From the NCBI RefSeq assembly GCF_030408595.1, contig NZ_CP047080.1:175831-239830 (forward strand): a stretch of 64,000 nt of DNA, given 5' to 3'. A program made the translations under genes and the position numbers. Of this stretch, positions 17,269 to 25,276 are shown piece by piece. Source of the stretch: Corynebacterium canis. Its GTDB lineage: Bacteria > Actinomycetota > Actinomycetes > Mycobacteriales > Mycobacteriaceae. Every line of letters starts with the position of its first letter. Positions within the stretch are counted from its first letter, which is position 1. Below the pieces are notes generated by a model that saw only the letters and a program-made list of their open reading frames with translations, ran no database searches and was not told the DNA's origin.

Positions 17269-18480
17269 GTGGGTGAGGTGAGCGACCCCCAGCACAATGT
17301 GTTTCAGCACCTTGCCGGCAGCCCTAACGTGCGGCAAGTGCTTTTCGACGCCGCGACCGCAGCCCGCTCCGGCGCCGCCACCGCCGCCATGACCCACGCC
17401 TGGCTTTTTACCGGCCCGCCGGGGTCTGGGAGGAGCATAGCGGCCCGCGCCTTTGCGGCCGCACTGGTGTGTGAAAACCCGGAGGAAATAGGGTGCGGGA
17501 AGTGTCCCGCCTGCCGGACCGCGTGGGCGGGAACCCATGGGGACGTGGTCCACGTGGTGCCGCACGAGCTTTCCATCGGCGTGGAATTAATGCGCTCGGT
17601 GATCGCGGATGCCGCTCGACAGCCCACCACGGCCAGATGGCGAGTGGTGATTATCGAGGACGCCGATCGGCTGACCATGCAGGCTGCGAACGCACTATTG
17701 AAAACTGTGGAAGAGCCGCCGGCGCAGACGGTGATTATTTTGAGCGCGCCCTCGACGGATCCGCAGGACATCGCGGTCACGCTGCGATCGCGCTGCCGGC
17801 ACCTTTATATCCCCACGCCGCGGACCGAGCAGGTGGCGCGGCTGCTGGAATCCGAAGGCATCCCCGCAGGTGACGCACAGCTGGCGGCCGCGGCCTCCGC
17901 TGGGCACATCGGCAGGGCGCGCCACCTAGCTCGCAATGTGGAGGCCCAACGGCGGCGCGCGGAGGTGCTGAACCTGGCGTCCCTGATCTATCAGGGCGAT
18001 CTGGCGTTCCGGGAAACCGCCCAGCTGGTAAAAACCATTAAGGATGAGGCTGAACACTCCCTCGCCGAGATCGAACAACGCGAGCTGGAAAAGCTCAATG
18101 TTGCGCTCGGTATCGGCTCGAAGGGCAAGGGCACCGCGAAGGCGTTGCGGGGCTCGGCCGGGCAGATCAAAGCACTGGAGGAGACGCAAAAGACGCGCCG
18201 CACGCGATTCCTGCGGGATGCCTTGGACCTGGCGCTGATCGATTTCGCGGGCCTGTACCGCGACGCATTGGTGGTGGCGAGCGGGGCGTCGGTAAGCCTT
18301 ATTCACCCGGACTTCGCGGAGCTTTCGCAGCGGCTGGCCGCGCAACACCCCCCGGCGGCGCTGGTGGCCTGCATCGACGCCGTCAATCTGTGCCGCGAAG
18401 CCTTCGGGCATAACGTGCGACCCGTGGTGGCCATGGACGCCATGGTGGGGCGCATCCGCATCGCCTGCCGCGTGAGCTAA
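17269..18480 (+). CDS. holB: DNA polymerase III delta' subunit
   Basis: The 403-residue AAA+ clamp-loader subunit has FTGPPGSGRSIAARAFA (Walker A with Arg in place of Lys, as in many delta' proteins) and a zinc module CGKCPAC with a preceding Cys. VVIIEDADRLTMQAANALLK and the SRC motif in TLRSRCRHL follow. A charged helical segment rich in Arg and Glu lies at about 240-300. The start is GTG 17269 or GTG 17278. It corresponds to Rv3644c. It is divergent from the cyclase gene with only 23 bp between the start codons. Confidence 0.9.
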   Translation: MGEVSDPQHNVFQHLAGSPNVRQVLFDAATAARSGAATAAMTHAWLFTGPPGSGRSIAARAFAAALVCENPEEIGCGKCPACRTAWAGTHGDVVHVVPHELSIGVELMRSVIADAARQPTTARWRVVIIEDADRLTMQAANALLKTVEEPPAQTVIILSAPSTDPQDIAVTLRSRCRHLYIPTPRTEQVARLLESEGIPAGDAQLAAAASAGHIGRARHLARNVEAQRRRAEVLNLASLIYQGDLAFRETAQLVKTIKDEAEHSLAEIEQRELEKLNVALGIGSKGKGTAKALRGSAGQIKALEETQKTRRTRFLRDALDLALIDFAGLYRDALVVASGASVSLIHPDFAELSQRLAAQHPPAALVACIDAVNLCREAFGHNVRPVVAMDAMVGRIRIACRVS

Positions 18481-18523
18481 CGGCTGGTGTGATGGCCCGG
18501 TTGGCGCTGCGACGAGCCGGTTA

Positions 18524-18551
18524 TTGGGAAAACTCAACCCTGTGGTATGTT
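18524..18551 (+). promoter_or_regulatory. Possible promoter of the tRNA-Thr gene
   Basis: TTGGGA (18524-18529) and TATGTT (18546-18551) are 16 bp apart, about 40 bp upstream of the tRNA. This is by inspection only. Confidence 0.4.
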
Positions 18552-18591
18552 TCTTAGCGGACATCGCACAGCGAATCGTTATGCATGGCCG

Positions 18592-18667
18592 GCCGCCTTA
18601 GCTCAGTCGGTAGAGCGCTTCACTCGTAATGAAAAGGTCAGGGGTTCGATTCCCCTAGGCGGCTCCA
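18592..18667 (+). tRNA. tRNA-Thr (anticodon CGT)
   Basis: A complete cloverleaf can be read: acceptor GCCGCCT pairs with AGGCGGC, the D arm is GCTCAGTCGGTAGAGC, the T arm is AGGGGTTCGATTCCCCT. The anticodon is CGT at 18625-18627 (position 34-36), and the encoded 3' CCA is at 18665-18667. Confidence 0.95.
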
Positions 18668-18673
18668 CACTTG

Positions 18674-18717
18674 AACTCACCTCGGACAACTCCTTGCGTT
18701 GTGCGGGGTGAGTTTTT
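18674..18717 (+). terminator. Intrinsic terminator after tRNA-Thr
   Basis: The stem AACTCACC / GGGTGAGTT ends in five T, starting 7 bp after the tRNA CCA. Confidence 0.75.
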
Positions 18718-18734
18718 AGGTATTGGGGGCGGGG

Positions 18735-19013
18735 CTACCGGTTCGTATCCCCGGTAGATGTGCCGTGGATCGTCTCCAATACCTTGAGGCGCCGTTCGAT
18801 GTCGATGAGCGCGCCAGCCTGGGCGTCGATAACCCGGGTAATCAAGACGACGATGTCTTCGCTGCTCTGGTCGGTTTGGGAGAACCGGCCGGCGGAGTCC
18901 GCGACGTCGGCAAGGTACTTTTTCGTAGCATGAAACTCGCGGAGGGTGCCTTTGTTGAGGTCCTCAACCGCGTGAATAAGCCTGTCAATCTCGCGCGCCG
19001 ATTGGGAAGCCAC
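18735..19013 (-). CDS. Small coiled-coil protein of unknown function
   Basis: This 92-residue, charged, fully helical-looking protein has no signal or membrane segment. Heptad-like hydrophobic positions in the second half (IVVLITRVIDAQAGALIDIE) suggest a coiled coil. The start is GTG 19013 with AGGAG about 10 bases upstream. I do not recognise a family. It may share a transcript end region with the convergent tRNA terminator. Confidence 0.6.
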   Translation of the reverse strand: MASQSAREIDRLIHAVEDLNKGTLREFHATKKYLADVADSAGRFSQTDQSSEDIVVLITRVIDAQAGALIDIERRLKVLETIHGTSTGDTNR

Positions 19014-19094
19014 GGTAAATCATCTCCTCTGCATCCAAGGGGGAGTCTTGGGCTCGAGGATAGTCGCATGCCCGGCAGCAGCGCCGCCCGCAGT

Positions 19095-19907
19095 TTAGCG
19101 CCGCAGCAATCGCACAAACAGCACAATTTCCACGATTACGGCAACGATCAGCAGCGTCATTGCGTCGCTTAGCTGCGCCGCCCAGGCACCCACCGTTTCC
19201 TGCACGGAGGATTGCGTCTCGGTGCTGATCGGCGTGGGCAGCGCCGCCGTCCCGTGCGTGGTGAGAAATAGCACACCCATGGCAACGAAAATTACACCCG
19301 CCAGCATGCTCATCGGATGCAATTTCAATGGCCCTACCTGCCGCACGGAACCCTGCAGCCACGGCCGATCCGCGATGCGCAGCCGCTCCCACACGGTGGC
19401 GAGGATAAACAGCGGAAGCGTCATCCCCAGCGCATAGAGCGCCATGATCAGGGCCCCGTACCAAAGGCTGCCGCCCACGAGCGCGGTGGTAAGCACCGCC
19501 CCGAGTAGCGGTCCCGCGCAGAATCCGGCGAAACCATAGACCGCGCCGAGCAGGAATACCGATGCCCAGCCCGGTCCGCCCACGCGTTGCGAAAGCGCGC
19601 TGAGCCCGGGGATGCGAAAACCGAAGCCGCAGAAGGTGTACACGCCGAGCGCGATAAGCACCACGCCGCCCGCCGTTATCAGCGTGTCACGGTGCGTGAC
19701 CAGGAGCTTGCCGACGCCGCCGACCCCCACCCCGAGCGGCACCAACACCGCCGCGAGGCCGAAGAAAAACACCGCCGTGCGGGCCATAAGTTGCCGTTTG
19801 GAAGTGAATGCATAGGCGAAAAACGCGGGGAGTAGCAGGGCGGAGCACGGGCTGAGCAGGGCTAATACGCCGGCGAGGAATGCGCCGAGGAAACCAACGT
19901 TGATCAT
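19095..19907 (-). CDS. CcdA/DsbD-type thiol-disulfide transporter
   Basis: The 270-residue membrane protein has about six helices and the two characteristic Cys, one in LALLSPCSALLLPAFF and one in YGFAGFCAGPLLGAVL. CcdA carries reducing equivalents across the membrane to extracytoplasmic thiol proteins. It starts ATGA-overlapped with the DsbA-like gene, so the two form a translationally coupled redox pair. The last helix is followed by only a few residues. Confidence 0.85.
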   Translation of the reverse strand: MINVGFLGAFLAGVLALLSPCSALLLPAFFAYAFTSKRQLMARTAVFFFGLAAVLVPLGVGVGGVGKLLVTHRDTLITAGGVVLIALGVYTFCGFGFRIPGLSALSQRVGGPGWASVFLLGAVYGFAGFCAGPLLGAVLTTALVGGSLWYGALIMALYALGMTLPLFILATVWERLRIADRPWLQGSVRQVGPLKLHPMSMLAGVIFVAMGVLFLTTHGTAALPTPISTETQSSVQETVGAWAAQLSDAMTLLIVAVIVEIVLFVRLLRR

Positions 19908-20764
19908 TCGGCGGAGACCTCGCCGCGGGCCACCTTATCCAGTTCCTCCGCGATCACCTTATGGAACACCTCGGCTGGTTGCGCGCCGGATACGAACTGA
20001 GTTCCGATCACAAAGCCGGGCGTGCCGTTGACGCCGATGCTTGCCGCATAGTCGCGGGCGCTTTCCACCGTGGCGGTGTAAGTGGAATCCGTGGCTTGGG
20101 CGCGGAATTTTTCTAGATCCTTGACCCCGGCCTCTTTGGCGAATTGCATAAAGTCATCGATGGTGAAGTTTGGGTGCCCGGAGACGTCCTTGGACGCGGT
20201 GTACAAGGCCTTTTTAAACTCGCGGAACTTGCCTTGGGCGGCCGCCGCGCGGCCCGCCTGCGCCGCAGCAATCGCGTTCGGACCGTTCACCGGCAGGTCG
20301 TTCCATTCCATGCGCACCAGGCCGGAATCGACGTAGCGTTCGAGGATCTCGTGTTCGGTGGTATTGGCAAACCGGGAACAGAATGGGCATTCGAAGTCGG
20401 AGAATTCCGAAATCACCACCGGGGCGTCCACGGGGCCGATGGCGAAGGGGTCCTCGGCATTGCGGCGGTGGACCTTCAGGATGTCCGCCTGGGTTTGGAG
20501 TTCCCCGCCCGGGCCGTGGATCGTGGCATCGAACGAACCATCGGGGCGCGCGGTGGCCGTGGCGGGCTTCGAGCCTGGCTTCGGGGTTTTCAGGTCCTGT
20601 CCGGTGGCCTGCGCCTCGCCGGTATCGGCCGCTGTGGTTGTGCCCTGCGGGAGGGCATCCGTGGAGCGCGCGCCAACTACGTAGCCACCCAGTCCGGCGA
20701 TCACCACCAGCCCCGCGAGAAAGGCCCACATTGTTTTGGTGACCTGCCGAAATTGGGAACTCAC
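19904..20764 (-). CDS. Membrane-anchored DsbA-like thiol oxidoreductase
   Basis: The 286-residue protein has an N-terminal membrane segment at about 13-31, a Pro/Thr-rich linker and a thioredoxin-fold domain. The active site CPFC is in SDFECPFCSRFANT, and the cis-Pro region is GVNGTPGFVIG. It probably catalyses disulfide formation or isomerisation in secreted proteins. It is coupled to the CcdA-like gene by a 4-bp overlap. It is upstream in the operon, with AAGGAGT-like bases before its start. Confidence 0.88.
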   Translation of the reverse strand: MSSQFRQVTKTMWAFLAGLVVIAGLGGYVVGARSTDALPQGTTTAADTGEAQATGQDLKTPKPGSKPATATARPDGSFDATIHGPGGELQTQADILKVHRRNAEDPFAIGPVDAPVVISEFSDFECPFCSRFANTTEHEILERYVDSGLVRMEWNDLPVNGPNAIAAAQAGRAAAAQGKFREFKKALYTASKDVSGHPNFTIDDFMQFAKEAGVKDLEKFRAQATDSTYTATVESARDYAASIGVNGTPGFVIGTQFVSGAQPAEVFHKVIAEELDKVARGEVSAE

Positions 20765-20788
20765 GTTGGGTTACTCCTTAAAAACCGA

Positions 20789-21151
20789 CTATAACGCGTC
20801 CGGATTATCCTCGGGCCGGATCGCATTGCGCAACGCAATGGCGCGGGCCAGCCGGGCGTACCGTAGCTCTTGCTCACGGAATCGTACATAGGCGCTAATT
20901 GTAGTGAACATAAAGGCCACCACAAGGCCATATAGCAGCAGGTCGGTGCCCCGGGACACGCCCACGATATTTGCTACCACCGTGAGATCGTCCGGGCGCA
21001 GCACGGCCCACACCGCCACGAAGATAAACAACACAAAGCCGATCTTCACCCCGGCCTTGGCGCGCGCCTTACGACGATTGCCCAGGAAGTACACCACCAG
21101 GAAAGCGGTGGCCAGCAGGAGTAACACCTGCATAATGATCGTGCTGGTCAC
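20789..21151 (-). CDS. DUF2304 membrane protein
   Basis: The 120-residue protein has three hydrophobic segments (about 5-22, 35-50 and 70-90) and a charged C-terminal helix with RFREQELRYARLARAIALRN, the hallmark of DUF2304. It overlaps the glycosyltransferase gene by 4 bp. In M. tuberculosis the equivalent pair Rv3632/Rv3631 makes polyprenyl-phosphate-linked aminosugar for arabinogalactan, with the small membrane protein stimulating the transferase; the same partnership is likely here. Confidence 0.8.
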   Translation of the reverse strand: MTSTIIMQVLLLLATAFLVVYFLGNRRKARAKAGVKIGFVLFIFVAVWAVLRPDDLTVVANIVGVSRGTDLLLYGLVVAFMFTTISAYVRFREQELRYARLARAIALRNAIRPEDNPDAL

Positions 21152-21855
21152 GGCAGCCTCCTCGCCACAAAACCATCGGCGAGAATATTCACGCCGTTGA
21201 TCAAAGATTGTCCCTTACTCATGGAGTATTCCGTATACAAAATATCCACAGGTTGTTCCGCCACGCGCCAGCCGCGCTCGTCGATTTGCGCCACGAATTC
21301 GCTGGCATGGCTCATGCCATTCATGCGGATATTTAACTCATCCGCCACCTTGCGGTTAAACACGCGCAAGCCATTATGGGCGTCGGTAAGCCCCAGTCGC
21401 CGGGTCCGCGGGGACAATAGCACTACCGTTCGCAACACCACGCGCTTTATCCACGGCACCTGATCGTCGGCGCCGCGCGGGCGGCCAAAGCGGGTGCCCA
21501 CAATAATGTCTTTATCCTCGGTGCGCAGCCGTTCCAGCATGGCCACCACGTCCTTGACCTGGTGCTGGCCATCCGCGTCGAAGGTAACAAAATACTTGGC
21601 CCCCGGCTGGGCGCGCGCATACTCCACGCCAGTCTGAATCGCCGCACCCTGACCCAAGTTCACCGGGTGATTGACAAGGTGCGCGCCGGCGGCGTGAATT
21701 CGCGCCGCAGAATCATCTGAAGAGCCATCATTCACGGCGACGATATTTGGAAATGTTTTCCGCGCGTTACGGATTACATCTTCGATCACCGTGCCCTCGT
21801 TGAAGCAAGGTATGACGAGCCAGGTGTCCTGGTAATTTGAGGCAGTGGAATGCAT
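21148..21855 (-). CDS. Polyprenyl-phosphate glycosyltransferase, GT2, PpgS-like
   Basis: The 235-residue family 2 transferase has the nucleotide-sugar region VAVNDGSSDDSAARI, the DxD-type motif FVTFDADGQHQVKD and a C-terminal DILYTEYSMSKGQSLINGVN segment like dolichol-phosphate mannosyltransferases. ATG 21855 has an AGGAA ribosome binding site and is preferred over ATG 21867. It is paired with DUF2304. By analogy with Rv3631 it loads a sugar on decaprenyl phosphate for cell-wall decoration; the sugar cannot be read from sequence. Confidence 0.82.
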   Translation of the reverse strand: MHSTASNYQDTWLVIPCFNEGTVIEDVIRNARKTFPNIVAVNDGSSDDSAARIHAAGAHLVNHPVNLGQGAAIQTGVEYARAQPGAKYFVTFDADGQHQVKDVVAMLERLRTEDKDIIVGTRFGRPRGADDQVPWIKRVVLRTVVLLSPRTRRLGLTDAHNGLRVFNRKVADELNIRMNGMSHASEFVAQIDERGWRVAEQPVDILYTEYSMSKGQSLINGVNILADGFVARRLP

Positions 21856-21886
21856 GATGTTCCTCATGCTAACCCATCCGATGAAA

Positions 21887-22684
21887 TCACCGGTGGAATA
21901 GCCGTTTGTACACTCGATTTAAGGTTCGTGTAGGCAACAATCTGTAGCCTGTTCGCAGCACCAAATTCAGCCATGAACGCGGCCTAGAAATCAACCCATA
22001 GCGCACCAAGTTTCGTTGCATTTGCCGTTCCGCAGCAAACATTCCTTTCCCCGTGCGCCGCTTTGTCTGAGTATCCGAAGTGCGGAAATATGTTAACGGT
22101 TCCGGCATATTATGAAAGCGCGAGCCCTGCGCCAATAACCGCGCGAAAAGATCATAATCCTCCATATGATGTACGTCATGGTAGCCGCCGGCGCGTTCCA
22201 CCGCGGCCCGCCGCATCATCACACTCGGGTGATTCACCGGGCTATTGAGCTTCGCGTACCCGGCGATCTCCTCGTGGTTCTCTGGCAAACGTCGAATCCC
22301 CTTAATATTCGAGGTGGATTCCTCAAACTCCGCCATCGCCGTGCCCACCACGTCCACACCAGGGTGGGCGGCGAGGTATGCGAGCTGACGTTCAAATCGC
22401 TCGGGGTGGGCGATATCATCGGCGTCGAGACGCGCGATGAATTCGGTGGTAATCGTGGCCAACCCTGCCGCAGCGGCGGGCCCCGAGCCCTGGTTTTCCT
22501 CCAGCCGCACCACGCGCGCGCCGGAATTCCCGATGATCGCCTCCAATGTGCCGGGGAGCGGGCCGTCCGCCACGACGACGAGGTCATCGGCGGGGCTGGT
22601 CTGCGCGTTCAAGCTATGCAAACACGCCGACAGCTCCGCGGGAAGAATCCGGTGATACACGGTAACCAAGGCAGCTAGCGACAT
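21887..22684 (-). CDS. Family 2 glycosyltransferase
   Basis: This 265-residue GT-A protein contains VVVADGPLPGTLEAI (first Asp region), ARLDADDIAHPERFERQLA (DADD motif) and HHMEDYDLFARLLAQG (ED acceptor motif). It has no membrane segments. It lies between the PpgS-like gene and a polytopic membrane protein in what looks like a surface-glycan cluster. Acceptor and donor are unknown. Confidence 0.85.
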   Translation of the reverse strand: MSLAALVTVYHRILPAELSACLHSLNAQTSPADDLVVVADGPLPGTLEAIIGNSGARVVRLEENQGSGPAAAAGLATITTEFIARLDADDIAHPERFERQLAYLAAHPGVDVVGTAMAEFEESTSNIKGIRRLPENHEEIAGYAKLNSPVNHPSVMMRRAAVERAGGYHDVHHMEDYDLFARLLAQGSRFHNMPEPLTYFRTSDTQTKRRTGKGMFAAERQMQRNLVRYGLISRPRSWLNLVLRTGYRLLPTRTLNRVYKRLFHR

Positions 22685-22718
22685 GGTTTCAAAGTTTAGC
22701 GCCCCTGACCCGCGCAGA

Positions 22719-23924
22719 CTATGGCGCCGGAAGCGGGCTGCGTTGCCGCCGCGAAAACACGGCCGCCAGATGCAATGCCACGCCGCACAATGGTCCCACC
22801 GTTAAGGCCAGGCACACGCGCCACACCAGCCCCGTGGGTAGCAGGAGGCACGCAAAGGCCACCACCGTGGCCAGCACCCAGCCGAATAAATACACGCGGT
22901 GCCGCTCGTTCGCCAGCATGGCCGTGCCCGTGATCATCAATGCGCCGGTGCAGGCGGAAGCCAGCGTAAGGATCGCCAAAATGTTCCCCGGCACGAACAT
23001 GTCTTCGCGGAAAAACAGGCGCATGAGCCAGGGGCCGATCAGCCATGCGGCGGCCGCTCCCACAAGGCCGACACCGAACACAGCTGCGAGCGGCTGGGCG
23101 AGCGCTCGTGGCTTGCGCATAAAGCGCACAATAAGCGCCGATTGGAAGCGCTGCAACGGCACGAGGATCGGGGCGCGGGTCAGCGTGATCGCCATAATAA
23201 TGCCGCCGAGCGTCACCGCCGCGCCCGTAGTCGGCTCCGATGTGCCCTTGACCAACGTGGGAAAACCGGTGATCAGCGCTGCCGAAGCCCCCGTCGCGGT
23301 CATCGTTGCCGCCACCCGCCGCGCAAACAGCCGAGGGTCTACGTCCGTGGGTTGGCGGAGCGCCGCACGCGCGCTTTTCGACGCCCCGAGCACCAGCACC
23401 CAGCTCCCCGCGCCGATCACGGTAACCACGATAAAAACCATCAAACCCCACCCGAACATCCAGGCGGCGAGGACCAGGGCCAGGCGGATCCCGGAATCCA
23501 AGGCGACCAGCCAGGCGTAATGCTTCCACAATTGCATCGCCGAAAGCGCGCCCGCCAGCACCGCTTGGTATGTGTAGGAGACCAAGCCCACGGCCATAAG
23601 CACGATGGCCAGCGGGTGATAGGCGCTGAGCAGCAGACCGATCCAGATGGGTCCGCTGGCCACCACCAATGCGGCCGTGACCAGCGCCAAGAGGGTGCCA
23701 AGGCGGAGCGGGCGCGCGGTGCCCGGCGGCTGTGTCCGAGCCGCCCCGACGGCCCGGGTGGTCTCCTGCATAAGGCCATCCAGGAGCCCTGTGAGGGCGA
23801 AAAACAACCCCCAATACGCGGCGAATTCGGCGGTGAGGCGTTCGCCCAGGGCCCACGATGCCACGATCAGTAGGATAAACCCCGAGGCGGCGGCGAACAC
23901 GGTGGCGAAGCTTAGAAACTTCAT
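22719..23924 (-). CDS. Polytopic membrane protein, polysaccharide-flippase-like (Rv3630 type)
   Basis: The 401-residue protein has about 10-12 hydrophobic helices and few loops. ATG 23924 overlaps the stop of the M1 peptidase gene (ATGA) and is preferred over the longer frame. Arrangement and neighbours resemble Rv3630, beside Rv3631/Rv3632; such proteins look like MATE/Wzx-type lipid-linked sugar exporters. A role in moving a lipid-linked sugar made by the adjacent transferases is an inference. Confidence 0.65.
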   Translation of the reverse strand: MKFLSFATVFAAASGFILLIVASWALGERLTAEFAAYWGLFFALTGLLDGLMQETTRAVGAARTQPPGTARPLRLGTLLALVTAALVVASGPIWIGLLLSAYHPLAIVLMAVGLVSYTYQAVLAGALSAMQLWKHYAWLVALDSGIRLALVLAAWMFGWGLMVFIVVTVIGAGSWVLVLGASKSARAALRQPTDVDPRLFARRVAATMTATGASAALITGFPTLVKGTSEPTTGAAVTLGGIIMAITLTRAPILVPLQRFQSALIVRFMRKPRALAQPLAAVFGVGLVGAAAAWLIGPWLMRLFFREDMFVPGNILAILTLASACTGALMITGTAMLANERHRVYLFGWVLATVVAFACLLLPTGLVWRVCLALTVGPLCGVALHLAAVFSRRQRSPLPAP

Positions 23925-25276
23925 GCGCGCGCCTCGGGGAACGGTGGCAAGGCGCATTCGTATAACCACGCCTTCCACAACGCATGGAAGCGGGCGATTG
24001 GAATGTTTTCCTCGCGGCAGGCCAGCTCGCAGGCCAGGCGCAAATCCATCGGCTCCACCACGCCGTGTTGGCCGGCGGCGACGTAGCGGCGCACCATGCG
24101 GAAGAACGCGGCGTCGCCAAGCAAACAGCGAATGGCGTGCACGGTGAGGGCGCCGCGTTTGTATACGCGATCATCGAACATGAGTCTGGGGCCGGGGTCC
24201 GCGAGCAGCAAATCCTGCGGCAGGCGGCGCAAAATATTGTAATGATGCCGGGCCGGGAAATCCCCGGTTGTGTGTTCGAACCAAAGCCATTCCGCGTAGC
24301 AGGCAAAGCCCTCGTTCAGCCAAATATCGTTCCACTGCGCCAAGCCCAGCGAATTGCCGAACCATTGGTGGCTGAGCTCGTGGGCGATCAGGCGCTCCCA
24401 CTTTCCATTGACGTGATTGCGGCCGAAAATGGAGAGCTCTTGGGCCTCCAGTGGGATCTCTAGGTCGTCTTCGGTGATGACCACTACGTAGCGCTGGAAC
24501 GGGTACGGGCCGAAGAGTTTGCAAAAAAGTTCGAGCATGCGGAGTTGGTCCGCGAATGCGCGGGTGAAATCGTGGCGGGCACCCCGCGGCAGATACGCCA
24601 CCACGGGGACGGGGCGCGCGGCCAAGGTGAGTTGCTCGAATTCGCCAACCATGACGGTAGCCAGGTAGCTGGCCATGGCGTGCCCGGAGCGGTAATGCCA
24701 CGTGGTGCGGGAGCCGTGGCGGCGCTTGCCCAGCAGCGCGCCATTGGTCACCACCGTGTATGGGTTATCGCAAGTCACCGTGATGTCATAGAACGCCTTT
24801 TCGTCCGGAGTGTCGTCGCAGGGGAACCAGCTCGGGGCGCCATTTGGCTGGCTGGCCACCAGCGAACCGTTCTCCAATTCCTCCCAGCCGAGGGTGCCCC
24901 ACACCGTGCGCACCGCCGTGGGTTTGCCGCTGTATGTAATGCTCAAAACGAACTGTTGATCGACGGAGATCGTGGCGGCGAAGACGATCCGCAGCTTGCC
25001 GTGCGCCTGCGAAAACTTCTTTACCTCGATGCCCAAGCCCCCGATGCCTTGCGCCATCACCCGGGAAACCCGCAGCTGAGGCACCAAATCCAGGGTCAAC
25101 TCCCGCAGCGGCAGGTAATTGTCCATGCTGAGCACGGCCGTGCCCTGCAAAAAGTTCGAACTCACCCGATATTGCAGGGCGAGGTTATAGTGCCGCACGT
25201 GGAAGCCGAGGTTAAAGTACACCCCGGTATAGGAATCGCGAATACCGGGGATCGGCGTCGACCGCAGCCGTTTCAT
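23921..25276 (-). CDS. M1 family metallopeptidase (aminopeptidase N-like)
   Basis: This 451-residue protein has the zinc site HELSHQWFGN followed by WLNEGFACYAEWLWFE, giving HExxH-18-E. A beta-rich N-terminal domain precedes it. It is shorter than aminopeptidase N (about 850), lacking the long C-terminal domain, as in other actinobacterial small M1 enzymes. The canonical GAMEN exopeptidase motif is not evident; the equivalent place reads IPLEAQELSIFG. The gene overlaps the S9 peptidase by 4 bp. Confidence 0.88.
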   Translation of the reverse strand: MKRLRSTPIPGIRDSYTGVYFNLGFHVRHYNLALQYRVSSNFLQGTAVLSMDNYLPLRELTLDLVPQLRVSRVMAQGIGGLGIEVKKFSQAHGKLRIVFAATISVDQQFVLSITYSGKPTAVRTVWGTLGWEELENGSLVASQPNGAPSWFPCDDTPDEKAFYDITVTCDNPYTVVTNGALLGKRRHGSRTTWHYRSGHAMASYLATVMVGEFEQLTLAARPVPVVAYLPRGARHDFTRAFADQLRMLELFCKLFGPYPFQRYVVVITEDDLEIPLEAQELSIFGRNHVNGKWERLIAHELSHQWFGNSLGLAQWNDIWLNEGFACYAEWLWFEHTTGDFPARHHYNILRRLPQDLLLADPGPRLMFDDRVYKRGALTVHAIRCLLGDAAFFRMVRRYVAAGQHGVVEPMDLRLACELACREENIPIARFHALWKAWLYECALPPFPEARA